Shown: positions 44,370-51,665 of the stretch, piece after piece | Position numbering within the stretch: position 1 is the stretch's first letter | Layout: every line of letters begins with the position of its first letter | Source of the DNA: Micrococcus lylae NBRC 15355 | Lineage (GTDB): Bacteria > Actinomycetota > Actinomycetes > Actinomycetales > Micrococcaceae | Direction: 5' to 3' | NCBI RefSeq assembly: GCF_001570885.1 | Contig: NZ_BCSN01000014.1 | Location: forward strand, 1 to 54,714 | Length of the DNA: 54,714 bases | Notes under the pieces: generated by a model | What the model was told of the DNA's origin: nothing | Seen by the model: the letters and a program-made list of their open reading frames with translations, nothing else | Databases searched by the model: none | Translations under genes and position numbers: made by a program

Positions 44370-45650
44370 TCAGGCTCCGGAGAACAGGGCCACCATCGGC
44401 GTGAAGGCGTTGACCGCGATGTACACGGAGACCAGCCAGGCCAGCACACCGACCACCAAGAGCCACGCCGGGTAGCGGTAGCCGTTCATCAGGTCTCGGC
44501 GACGCCAGGCCACGAACAGCAGCACGGCGAAGCCGACCGGCAGGATCATGCCGTTGAAGGCGCCGGCGAAGACCAGCAGGGTCTGCGGGGCCTGGCGCAG
44601 GGTCAGGTAGAGGGCGGCGCAGACCACGATGAACGCGACCGTCAGCAGGTTGCGGGTGCGTGCCGAGGTGGTGGACTTCGTGATGAAGGAGACCGAGGTG
44701 TAGGAGGCGCCGATCACCGACGTGATGGCGGCGGCCCACAGGATCACGCCGAAGACGCGCATGCCGACGTCGCCGGCGGCGTGCTGGAAGGCCGAGGCGG
44801 CCAGGTTGTCCGGATCCAGGGTCGCGCCGCCGACCACCACGCCGAGGATGGCCAGGAACAGCAGCACGCGCATCACGCCGGTGACGATGATCGACAGGAC
44901 CGAGGAGCGGGTGATGGACGTGACGTCGTCCACTCCGGAGACGCCGGAGTCGATCATGCGGTGGGCGCCGGCGTAGGTGATGTAGCCGCCCACGGTGCCG
45001 CCGACCAGGGTGACGACGATCAGCATGTCCACGGTGTCCGGCAGGACGGACTGGCGCAGGGCGTCGCCCACGGGCGGGTCGGAGACGATCGCGACGTAGG
45101 CCATCAGGACGATCATGACGACGCCGAGGCCCACCACGATGCGGTCCAGGGCCAGGCCGGCACGCTTGGACAGGAAGATGCAGATCGCGATCACGGCGGA
45201 GACGCCGCCGCCGATCAGCGGGTCCACCCCGAGCATCGCGTCGGCTCCGAGGCCGGTGCCGGCGATGTTGCCGATGTTGAAGACCATGCCGCCGATGAAC
45301 ACGAGGGCGGAGAGCAGCCAGCCGAGGCCGGGCAGGGCCCGGTTGGCGAGCTCCTGGGCGCGCAGACCGGAGACACCGATGACGCGCCACACGTTCATCT
45401 GCACGGCGACGTCGATGATGATCGAGACCAGGATGGCGAACGCGAAGGCCGCGCCGACCTGCACCGTGAAGGTGGAGGTCTGGGTGATGAAGCCCGGGCC
45501 GATGGCACTGGTGGCCATCAGGAACATCGCGCCCAGCAGGGCCGTGCGCCGGTGGCGGGCGGCGTCCGGGGCGGGCGCGTCGGTGGCGCCGGCCCGCTGG
45601 GCGTGCGCGGCCGCGTCCTGGCGGTGCGGGTCGGTGGGGGTGTGGGCCAT
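44370..45650 (-). CDS. NRAMP-related transporter (YcsG-like), candidate 5-oxoproline or solute permease
   Basis: The product has 426 residues and about 11 hydrophobic segments. GGAGGA 4 nt before the ATG supports the start. It belongs to the NRAMP superfamily, but TM1 reads AIGPGFITQTSTFTVQ where metal transporters have DPGN, and TM6 reads GASYTSVSFIT in place of the MPH motif. The metal site is therefore absent, and a different substrate is likely. In B. subtilis the related ycsG sits with ycsF-kipI-kipA, and here too it lies beside the pxp operon and shares its operator. Import of 5-oxoproline or a related amino acid is an inference. Confidence 0.8.
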   Translation of the reverse strand: MAHTPTDPHRQDAAAHAQRAGATDAPAPDAARHRRTALLGAMFLMATSAIGPGFITQTSTFTVQVGAAFAFAILVSIIIDVAVQMNVWRVIGVSGLRAQELANRALPGLGWLLSALVFIGGMVFNIGNIAGTGLGADAMLGVDPLIGGGVSAVIAICIFLSKRAGLALDRIVVGLGVVMIVLMAYVAIVSDPPVGDALRQSVLPDTVDMLIVVTLVGGTVGGYITYAGAHRMIDSGVSGVDDVTSITRSSVLSIIVTGVMRVLLFLAILGVVVGGATLDPDNLAASAFQHAAGDVGMRVFGVILWAAAITSVIGASYTSVSFITKSTTSARTRNLLTVAFIVVCAALYLTLRQAPQTLLVFAGAFNGMILPVGFAVLLFVAWRRRDLMNGYRYPAWLLVVGVLAWLVSVYIAVNAFTPMVALFSGA

Positions 45651-45683
45651 GGGCTCCTCCGGAGGGTGCGGGACAGGGGGCGC

Positions 45684-45697
45684 GTGACCGTGGTCAC
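45684..45697. promoter_or_regulatory. possible CRP/GlxR-type palindrome in the NRAMP-like gene leader
   Basis: GTGACCGTGGTCAC is a perfect 6-2-6 inverted repeat and matches GTGA-N6-TCAC, the actinobacterial CRP/GlxR form. It lies about 13-26 bp downstream of the predicted transcription start, a place suited to repression. Confidence 0.45.
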
Positions 45698-45716
45698 AGA
45701 ACGCCTCGATGGAGGG

Positions 45717-45745
45717 AGCCTATGTCTTGTTCAACAATCAGGCAA
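45717..45745 (-). promoter_or_regulatory. NRAMP-like gene promoter with operator in the spacer
   Basis: On the minus strand TTGCCT (45745-45740) and TAGGCT (45722-45717) are 17 bp apart. The spacer contains TTGTTGAACAA (plus-strand coordinates 45727-45737), the palindrome seen upstream of pxpA. A bound GntR protein would block RNA polymerase. Confidence 0.75.
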
Positions 45746-45779
45746 GCGGCGAGTGTGAGTCGGTTCTCCCGCTCCCCGG

Positions 45780-45809
45780 TTGAAGCCGGCGCGGGTGCTC
45801 CCGTAAGAT
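45780..45809 (+). promoter_or_regulatory. promoter of the rpmB-rpmG-rpsN operon
   Basis: TTGAAG (45780-45785) and TAAGAT (45804-45809) are 18 bp apart. The start would be near 45816, leaving a leader of about 310 nt. Confidence 0.65.
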
Positions 45810-45815
45810 GGGACG

Positions 45816-46124
45816 GCGCAAGCCGCGCTGTTCTCCTTCCCGGGCATGCCCGGAAGGGGTCGGAAAAGCAGCGTGATCCCGCGGACTGGACTCCCGGAAC
45901 GCTCCTGCGGGGCAGGCCGGGACTCGCCGTTCACACCAGCGATCCAAGGCGACTTCGGTTGGCTCTCACCCAGCCTGGTTCACCTTCAGATGAGTCGCAG
46001 TAAGAGTGCGGTGTCCACACCCGAGCGGGACTCTCAAGGAGTCCGACGGCGCCTCGTGCGTCGGAAGGGCTCCGGCATGCGGGTTCCGCCCGTCCTTTTA
46101 CTACAACTTGCACGAGGAGTGATC
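45816..46124 (+). promoter_or_regulatory. long structured leader of the ribosomal-protein operon
   Basis: It contains several hairpins: CCTTCC/GGAAGG with an inner GGGC/GCCC at 45835-45857, GGACTC/GAGTCC around 46028-46045, and CCGACG/CGTCGG close after it. An open frame continues upstream in phase with rpmB but has no conserved sequence. I match no known riboswitch and no clear Zur box. Confidence 0.45.
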
Positions 46125-46361
46125 ATGGCAGCTCACTGCCAGGTAACCGGGGCTGGGCCGGGTTTCGGCCACAGCATCTCCCACTCGCACCGTCGCACCA
46201 AGCGCCGGTTCAACCCGAACATCCAGAAGAAGACCTACTGGGTCCCGTCCCTGCGCCGCAACGTCACCCTGACGCTGTCCGCCAAGGGCATCAAGACCAT
46301 CGACGTCCGCGGCATCGACGCCGTGGTCGCCGACCTGATCGCGAAGGGAGTGAAGCTCTGA
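46125..46361 (+). CDS. rpmB: 50S ribosomal protein L28 (zinc-free form)
   Basis: The product has 78 residues. [20 protein letters not shown] and [20 protein letters not shown] are typical of L28. Only one cysteine is present, so the CxxC zinc ribbon is missing. AGGAG 7 nt upstream fixes the start despite an open frame behind it. First gene of rpmB-rpmG-rpsN, the set that in many actinobacteria is the Zur-controlled zinc-sparing copy. Confidence 0.95.
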   Translation: MAAHCQVTGAGPGFGHSISHSHRRTKRRFNPNIQKKTYWVPSLRRNVTLTLSAKGIKTIDVRGIDAVVADLIAKGVKL

Positions 46362-46362
46362 C

Positions 46363-46530
46363 ATGGCGAAGGAGAAGGACGTCCGTCCGATCATCAAGCT
46401 GAAGAGCACCGCCGGCACCGGGTTCACCTACGTGACCCGCAAGAACCGCCGCAACACCCCGGACCGCATCACCCTGAAGAAGTACGACCCGGTGGTCCGC
46501 AAGCACGTCGACTTCCGAGAGGAGCGCTGA
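46363..46530 (+). CDS. rpmG: 50S ribosomal protein L33 (zinc-free form)
   Basis: The product has 55 residues, starting [20 protein letters not shown], with [20 protein letters not shown] following. This is the full length of L33. It has no cysteines, unlike zinc-binding L33. It starts 1 bp after the rpmB stop and ends 3 bp before rpsN, so the operon is compact. Confidence 0.95.
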   Translation: MAKEKDVRPIIKLKSTAGTGFTYVTRKNRRNTPDRITLKKYDPVVRKHVDFREER

Positions 46531-46533
46531 GGC

Positions 46534-46839
46534 ATGGCCAAGAAGTCCAAGATCGCCAAGAACGAGCAGCGCAAGGCCATCGTGGCCCGCAATGCCGAGA
46601 AGCGCCTCGAGCTGCGCAAGACCCTGGTCGACCCGAACGCCTCGGACGAGGCCCGCGAGGCCGCCCGCGTGGGCCTGCAGAAGCTCCCGCGCGACGCCTC
46701 CCCGGTGCGCGTGCGCAACCGCGACGCCATCGACGGCCGCCCGCGCGGCACCTTCCAGCGCTTCGGCATCTCCCGCGTGCGCTTCCGCGAGATGGCGCAC
46801 CGCGGCGAGCTGCCGGGCGTGACCAAGTCGTCCTGGTGA
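46534..46839 (+). CDS. rpsN: 30S ribosomal protein S14 (long, zinc-free form)
   Basis: The product has 101 residues, starting [40 protein letters not shown] and [20 protein letters not shown] are the S14 core. No cysteine occurs, so it is the long zinc-independent type, not the 61-residue zinc-binding one. Last gene of the operon; a hairpin follows at 46925. Confidence 0.95.
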   Translation: MAKKSKIAKNEQRKAIVARNAEKRLELRKTLVDPNASDEAREAARVGLQKLPRDASPVRVRNRDAIDGRPRGTFQRFGISRVRFREMAHRGELPGVTKSSW

Positions 46840-47258
46840 CCTCGTCCACGGCCTGACCGGAACGGTCCGGCCGGACGCGCCGTCCCTGACGACGGCCACC
46901 GACCTGCAGGTCCTCGACCTGTCCGGGGCGGTCCACCCCCACGGTGGGCCGCCCCGTCGTCGTCCCCGGCCCGGAGCCGCGGATTCCTGCGGAACCGCAC
47001 GAACGGCGCCCGAAGGCAGGGCGGCGGAGCCGCAGACGCCGCCGGATCAGGCCCTGACCAGGGACGGAAACGGCCACGGGGCAGCGTCCCGGCGGGGCCG
47101 CACGGGTTCCCGGGAGCCTTGGAATCGCCTGAAAATGGCAGAATCAGGCCGCTGGAGGGCGGCGCGGCGGGACGGTCGATGGTACGTTCGGCAGTGGAAG
47201 CCCGGGGAACGTCCCGGGATCACCCCTACGATGTCCCAACACTCAGGAGGACTTCCCA
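46840..47258. other. 419-bp gap between rpsN and the HU gene
   Basis: It holds the rpsN terminator and, near the HU gene, an inverted repeat GCCTGA/TCAGGC at 47127-47149, CCCGGG-N6-CCCGGG at 47201-47218 and TACGAT (47227-47232), a probable -10. No gene is visible. Confidence 0.6.
46925..46955 (+). terminator. terminator of the ribosomal-protein operon
   Basis: GGGGCGGTCCACC and GGTGGGCCGCCCC form a 13-bp stem with one G-U pair and a 5-base loop, 85 bp after rpsN. No U-tract follows. Confidence 0.7.
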
Positions 47259-47540
47259 ATGGCTATGAACCGCAAGGAGCTCGTCGCCGCCGTCGCCGAG
47301 CGCTCCGGCAACACCCAGGCCGCCGTCAGCGATGTGCTGGACGCCGTCTTCGAGGTCTTCACCGCTCAGGTGAAGAAGGGCGAGAAGGTCTCCATCCCGG
47401 GCTGGATGGCCGTGGAGCGCACCGAGCGCAAGGAGCGCACCGGTCGCAACCCGCGCACCGGCGAGGAGATCACCATCCCGGCCGGCTACTCCGTGAAGGT
47501 GACCGCCGGCTCCAAGCTCAAGGCCGCCGCCTCCGAGTGA
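47259..47540 (+). CDS. hup: HU family DNA-binding protein
   Basis: The product has 93 residues, the normal HU length. It starts MAMNRKELVAAVAERSGNTQ; the DNA-binding arm region reads RKERTGRNPRTGEEITIPAG. HU bends and compacts DNA as a dimer. It lacks the long Lys/Ala-rich tail of mycobacterial HupB, as in the short Micrococcaceae type. AGGAGGAC 6 nt upstream supports the start. Monocistronic, with a perfect terminator after it. Confidence 0.95.
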   Translation: MAMNRKELVAAVAERSGNTQAAVSDVLDAVFEVFTAQVKKGEKVSIPGWMAVERTERKERTGRNPRTGEEITIPAGYSVKVTAGSKLKAAASE

Positions 47541-47586
47541 GCCGCCGAGCGGATCTGCCGATGAGGGCATGATCTGCACAGCGCAC

Positions 47587-47621
47587 ACAGGGCGCCCCAC
47601 CATCGCGGTGGGGCGCCCTGT
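47587..47621 (+). terminator. perfect terminator of the HU gene
   Basis: A 15-bp perfect stem, ACAGGGCGCCCCACC and its complement, closes a 5-base loop 47 bp after the HU stop. Confidence 0.85.
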
Positions 47622-47704
47622 CGTACGTCGGGGCCGTGCGTGACGGTCCTGCCGTCGGTCCTGAGCTGTGACGCAGTCGAGGGGCATCGTCCCCGGTCCG
47701 GGCG

Positions 47705-47710
47705 TAGAAT
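47705..47710 (+). promoter_or_regulatory. -10 element before the copper-cluster membrane gene
   Basis: TAGAAT matches the consensus. Transcription would start near 47717, so the upstream in-frame ATG at 47714 is not usable and ATG 47771 (behind GAAGGGG) is the start. Confidence 0.5.
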
Positions 47711-47770
47711 GGGATGTCCGGGGCGTGTGCCCAGCACACTGCCCGAGGCGACGACGCGAAGGGGGCCGGC

Positions 47771-48481
47771 ATGCAGCACCTGATGCCCGCACGCCCCGCC
47801 GCGCCTGCCCCGGCCCCTGCGCTGCCGGTGCACGGCGGCGCCCGCCTGGCCCGCGGGTGGGCCGGGGCCGTGCTGGCCGTGGTCCTCGCCGCCGCCTCCC
47901 ACACCGTCCTCGGCGCCGCGCACGCCCCGCACCCGATGGTGCTGCTGCTCGCGGTCGCCCTGGCCGCCCCGGTCTGCACCGTGCTCGCCGGCCGCCGCCT
48001 GTCTTTGCCGCGCGTACTCGCGGCCGTGCTCGGCAGCCAGGCCATCCTCCACGGCCTCTACAGCCTGGCCTCCCCGGCCCCCGGAGCCTCCGCCGCCTTC
48101 CCGACGACGGCCGGTCACCTCGGCCACGCCGTCCCGGCCTCCGGGGAGCTCGCCTCCTTCGCCGCGGCGCACTCCTCCGCGCACACTGCCGCGCATGGGG
48201 GAGCCGGCGGCCATGACCACCTCGGTCTCGGGATGCTGGCCGCCCACGTGGTGGCGGCCCTGCTGACCGTCCTGCTCATCCGCCACGGCGAGCGGCTGCT
48301 CGTCCGTGCCGCCGGACTCGTGGTGGGCGCCGTGCTGCGCCGCCGCGTTCCCGCCCTGCGCCCGGCCGTCGGCCGGGTGCGTCTGCTCTGGGGCACCTCC
48401 GCGCCCCTGGTGCCCGCCGGCCGCGAGCTCGTCGGCTCCACCGGCCTGCGCGGGCCGCCCGCCGCCCTCGTCGCGGCCTGA
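47771..48481 (+). CDS. His-rich membrane protein at the head of the copper cluster
   Basis: The product has 236 residues. Four hydrophobic segments lie at about 28-50, 55-75, 80-100 and 145-170. An extracytoplasmic loop (about 105-145) holds many His residues (HLGHAV, AHSSAHTAAHGGAGGHDHLG), a likely metal-binding patch. I do not recognise the family; the position just before copC suggests copper or other metal handling (inference). It contains a copy of the interspersed 17-mer within the coding sequence at 48096. Confidence 0.75.
   Translation: MQHLMPARPAAPAPAPALPVHGGARLARGWAGAVLAVVLAAASHTVLGAAHAPHPMVLLLAVALAAPVCTVLAGRRLSLPRVLAAVLGSQAILHGLYSLASPAPGASAAFPTTAGHLGHAVPASGELASFAAAHSSAHTAAHGGAGGHDHLGLGMLAAHVVAALLTVLLIRHGERLLVRAAGLVVGAVLRRRVPALRPAVGRVRLLWGTSAPLVPAGRELVGSTGLRGPPAALVAA
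48096..48112 (+). repeat. interspersed 17-base motif, copy 3 (coding)
   Basis: CCTTCCCGACGACGGCC is identical to the copies at 9507 and 19446. Here it is translated within the His-rich membrane protein. Confidence 0.8.
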
Positions 48482-48597
48482 TCGGCAGACCGCGCGGCAC
48501 CGTGTCCGCGTGCGCGCCGGACGGGCCCGGCCCCTGACCTCCCCGCCGTCGGCGAGGACGTCACAGGGCTCACCGTTCCCTGAACGAGACAGACCAG

Positions 48598-48643
48598 CCG
48601 ATGCCCCGGCCCCACACCCAGCGGGCCGGAGACGAGGCATCGG
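48598..48643 (+). promoter_or_regulatory. two-part hairpin in the copC leader
   Basis: CCGATGCC/GGCATCGG forms an outer stem and CCGGCCC/GGGCCGG an inner one, with a 10-base loop. It ends 19 bp before the copC ATG, just upstream of the AAAGG ribosome-binding site. It could control translation; no known element is matched. Confidence 0.5.
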
Positions 48644-48662
48644 AGGCGAAAGGCACCGTGCC

Positions 48663-49415
48663 ATGCACCTGAACGCGATGCACACCTGCACCGAGCGCGT
48701 CCGCGAGGACGTCATCCCGCGCCGCCGGCGCACCGCCGCCCTGACGGCGGCCCTGGCCCTGGCCGCGGCCCCCGTGGCGGGGGTCGCCCTGGCCGCACCG
48801 GCCCAGGCCCACGACGAGCTGCTGTCCTCCACCCCGGAGGCCGGCCAGACCCTGATCGAGGCGCCCGACGAGGTCTCCCTGACCTTCTCCGGAAACCTGA
48901 TCGACGGCCAGGGGATCCAGAACCTCATCCGGGTCCGGGACGCGGACGGCAACCAGTGGCAGGCGGACTCCGGCACCGTGGAGGGGGACACCTTCTCCGC
49001 CGCGGTCTGCCCGGACCTGCCGAACGGCGACTACGAGCTGGCGTACCGCGTGGTCTACTCCGACGGGCACTCCGAGGAGCGACGACTCGACTTCACCCTG
49101 GACGCCGAGGGCGCCCCCGAGGCCGGCACCGTCCCGGAGGACTGCGGCGTGGCCGCAGAGTCCGCCGGCGGGTCCGCCGCGGAGGAGGCGACCGACGCGT
49201 CCCAGGCCGCGGAGGAGAACGGCCAGGCCGCCCAGGCCTCGGGCGACCCCGCGGCCACCACCGAGGCGCAGGACGACCAGGCCCAGGAGCCGGGACTGCC
49301 CGGCTGGGTCTGGGGGCTCGGCCTCGGCGGCGTGGCCGTGATCGGCCTCGCCGCCGTGCTGATGTTCCGCAAGGCCTCCGCGCTCGGCCACACCGACACC
49401 CCTGAGGACCGGTGA
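48663..49415 (+). CDS. copC: CopC-domain copper-binding protein with C-terminal membrane anchor
   Basis: The product has 250 residues; ATG 48678 is an alternative start. The signal peptide ends AAPAQA and the mature protein begins HDELLSSTPEAG, giving the N-terminal His copper ligand of CopC. The second ligand region is VVYSDGHSEERRLDF (Asp and His). An acidic Ala/Glu/Gln linker (about 155-215) and one membrane helix (WVWGLGLGGVAVIGLAAVLMF) close it. It binds Cu(II) outside the membrane and likely delivers it to CopD. First of a run of copper genes on the plus strand. Confidence 0.9.
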   Translation: MHLNAMHTCTERVREDVIPRRRRTAALTAALALAAAPVAGVALAAPAQAHDELLSSTPEAGQTLIEAPDEVSLTFSGNLIDGQGIQNLIRVRDADGNQWQADSGTVEGDTFSAAVCPDLPNGDYELAYRVVYSDGHSEERRLDFTLDAEGAPEAGTVPEDCGVAAESAGGSAAEEATDASQAAEENGQAAQASGDPAATTEAQDDQAQEPGLPGWVWGLGLGGVAVIGLAAVLMFRKASALGHTDTPEDR

Positions 49416-49467
49416 CCGCGGCGTCGAGGACGATGCCGCGGGGACACCGGAGAAGAAGGACACGAAC

Positions 49468-50187
49468 ATGAAGAAGAAGACCACCCGCACCACAGCCTCC
49501 CTGGGCGCCCTCTCCGCCGCCCTGCTGCTGCTCACCGCCTGCGGCGGCGGCCAGGACGCCCCGGCCGAGCAGGACGACTCGGCGTCGCCGGCGGCCGCCT
49601 CCGAGGAGGCCGGCCAGACGGAGCAGGGCACGGACGCCGAGGAGACCGGAGACGGCCAGGACGATGCTCAGGGCGAGGACGAGTCCGCGGGCGAGGGCCC
49701 GCTGACGGTCGTCGACGCCTGGACCAAGGCCACCGAGTCCGGCATGACCGGCTCCTTCGCCACCCTCGAGAACACCACGGACGAGGACGTGCACATCACC
49801 GGTGTGCACTCGGAGCTGAGCGCCGTGGTGGAGCTGCACACGATGGTGGACGACGGCTCCGGTCAGATGGTCATGCAGGAGGCCCCGGACGGCTTCACCG
49901 TCAAGGCCGGCGAGACCCACGAGCTCGCCCCCGGCGGTGACCACGTGATGTTCATGGACCTGCAGGAGCCGCTCCTGCCGGGCGACACCGTGGACTACGT
50001 GCTGGAGCTCGAGGACGGCACCGAGGTGCCCGTCGCCGGCGAGGTCCGCGACTTCGCCGGCGCCAACGAGAGCTACCACGGCGGCGAGGCCTCCGGCTCC
50101 GAGGACGCGGACATGGACCACGACGGCCATGACCACGGGGAGCACGAGGGCGACGACCACGGGGACCACGAGGGCCATGACCACTGA
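49468..50187 (+). CDS. PCu(A)C-family copper chaperone lipoprotein
   Basis: The product has 239 residues. The signal peptide ends LLLLTACGG, a lipobox. An acidic linker of about 60 residues follows, then the PCu(A)C domain (about 85-205): the copper site H-M-x-M pattern in VELHTMVDDGSGQMVM and GGDHVMFMDL. The tail is extremely rich in Asp, Gly and His (HDGHDHGEHEGDDHGDHEG), a further metal sponge. PCu(A)C proteins bring Cu(I) to the CuA or CuB site of cytochrome oxidase. The stop overlaps the start of the peroxidase gene. Confidence 0.92.
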   Translation: MKKKTTRTTASLGALSAALLLLTACGGGQDAPAEQDDSASPAAASEEAGQTEQGTDAEETGDGQDDAQGEDESAGEGPLTVVDAWTKATESGMTGSFATLENTTDEDVHITGVHSELSAVVELHTMVDDGSGQMVMQEAPDGFTVKAGETHELAPGGDHVMFMDLQEPLLPGDTVDYVLELEDGTEVPVAGEVRDFAGANESYHGGEASGSEDADMDHDGHDHGEHEGDDHGDHEGHDH

Positions 50188-51574
50188 TCCTCGCCCCGAG
50201 GACCACACCGGCTCGGCACACCGGTCCGGTGCCGGCCCCTCCGCCTCGCGCCGTGGCCTCCTGCTGGGCGCCGGCGTGCTCGGCGGCGGCCTGCTGGGCA
50301 CGGCCGTCGGCTACGCGGCAGGCCACTCGGCCACGGCCGCCCCGTCTGCCGGCACCGGCGGCGCGGGGGCAGGCCAGGGGGCGGGGCCGTCGTCGGGAAG
50401 CGGGGCGATGTCCGCCTCCGGCGACATCGGCACCTCCGGCTGGGCCGAGCCCGGCGGCGAGGCCTCCCGGGTGGCGGTGAGCTCGCCGATCGGCACGGAC
50501 GCCGTGCCCTTCCACGGTGACCGCCAGGCCGGTGTGGACACCCCCGGCCAGACGCACGCCGTGTTCCTCGCGTTCGACCTGGACGAGGACCTGGACAGGG
50601 ACGGCGTCCGCCGCATGCTCCGCATCCTCAGCCAGGACGCCGCCCGTCTCACCCAGGGCAGGGCGACCCTCGCGGACACCGAGCCCGAGCTGGCCGCGGC
50701 GCCGGCCCGCCTCACGGTGACCTTCGGCTTCGGCCGCGGACTCGTGGACCGGATCGACCCGGACGCGGTCCCGGAGTGGCTCGGCCCGCTGCCGCGCTTC
50801 GAGCAGATCGACGGCGAGCTGTCCGACGAGTACTCCGACGGCGACCTGCTGCTGCAGATCTGCGGCGACGACCAGATGTCCGTGGCGCACGCCCGCCGCA
50901 TGCTCACCAAGGGGACCCGGGCGTTCGCCACGCCGCGCTGGACTCAGATCGGCTTCCGCGAGGCCCGCGGCTCCCATCCGACCGGCACCACCATGCGCAA
51001 CCTCTTCGGCCAGGTGGACGGCACGGCCAACCCGCAGACCGGCTCCCCGGCGATCGAGCGCCTCGTGTGGGGTGTGGACGACGGGCTCGGCGCCGACCTG
51101 CAACCGTGGATCGAGCACGGCACCACCATGGTCATCCGCCGCATCCGCATGGAGCTGGACACCTGGGACGAGCTGGACCGCCCCGCCAAGGAGGACGTGA
51201 TCGGCCGTCGCCTCGGCACCGGCGCCCCGCTCACCGGTGAGCAGGAGAACGACCCGATCGACTTCGAGGCCACCGGACCCGCCGGCTTCCCCGTCATCTC
51301 CGACACCGCCCATGTGCGGCGCGCCCGGATCGGCGACGGGCCCGAGCACGGCATGCTCCGCCGCGGCTACAACTATGACGGCGCGGACGGCGAGTCCGGG
51401 CTGATCTTCGTGGCGTTCCAGACCGACCTGGAACGGCAGTTCGTCCCCGTCCAGCAGAGCCTGGCCGAGTCCGACCACCTGAACATGTGGACCACCCCCG
51501 TGGGCTCCGCCGTGTTCGCCGTGCCTCCCGGCTGCGCCGAGGGCGGATTCGTGGGAGACGTGCTGTTCTCCTGA
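50177..51574 (+). CDS. Tat-exported DyP-type heme peroxidase (EfeB-like)
   Basis: The product has 465 residues from ATG 50177, overlapping the chaperone stop by 11 bp. The twin-arginine signal is SRRGLLLGAGVLGGGLLG. The DyP motif GxxDG is in FGQVDGTANP; the proximal heme His is likely in WIEHGTTMVIRRIRM, where the Arg is distal. The N-terminal Ala/Gly linker holds a copy of the interspersed motif. EfeB peroxidases act on porphyrins or dyes outside the cell, usually with efeU/efeO. Neither is here, so its role with the copper genes is unclear; oxidation linked to copper or heme handling is possible (inference). Confidence 0.9.
   Translation: MTTDPRPEDHTGSAHRSGAGPSASRRGLLLGAGVLGGGLLGTAVGYAAGHSATAAPSAGTGGAGAGQGAGPSSGSGAMSASGDIGTSGWAEPGGEASRVAVSSPIGTDAVPFHGDRQAGVDTPGQTHAVFLAFDLDEDLDRDGVRRMLRILSQDAARLTQGRATLADTEPELAAAPARLTVTFGFGRGLVDRIDPDAVPEWLGPLPRFEQIDGELSDEYSDGDLLLQICGDDQMSVAHARRMLTKGTRAFATPRWTQIGFREARGSHPTGTTMRNLFGQVDGTANPQTGSPAIERLVWGVDDGLGADLQPWIEHGTTMVIRRIRMELDTWDELDRPAKEDVIGRRLGTGAPLTGEQENDPIDFEATGPAGFPVISDTAHVRRARIGDGPEHGMLRRGYNYDGADGESGLIFVAFQTDLERQFVPVQQSLAESDHLNMWTTPVGSAVFAVPPGCAEGGFVGDVLFS
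50385..50400 (-). repeat. interspersed motif, copy 4 (16 of 17 bases, coding)
   Basis: The minus strand reads CTTCCCGACGACGGCC, inside the peroxidase linker sequence. Confidence 0.75.
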
Positions 51575-51665
51575 CCGCCTGCCCCACATGCCGGGTCGGC
51601 CGCCGCTCCGTGCGGCGCCGCCGGCCCGGCCACCGATCGACCACCACCGCGAGAAGACAGGACCC

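Noticed and set aside
45869-45895. Cobalamin riboswitch in the rpmB leader
   Set aside because: A GATCCCGCGGACTGG stretch looks vaguely like the B12 box, but the other conserved blocks are missing.
45846-46124. N-terminal extension of L28 or a leader peptide in phase with rpmB
   Set aside because: The frame is open, but the sequence is not conserved in character and a good RBS stands just before ATG 46125.
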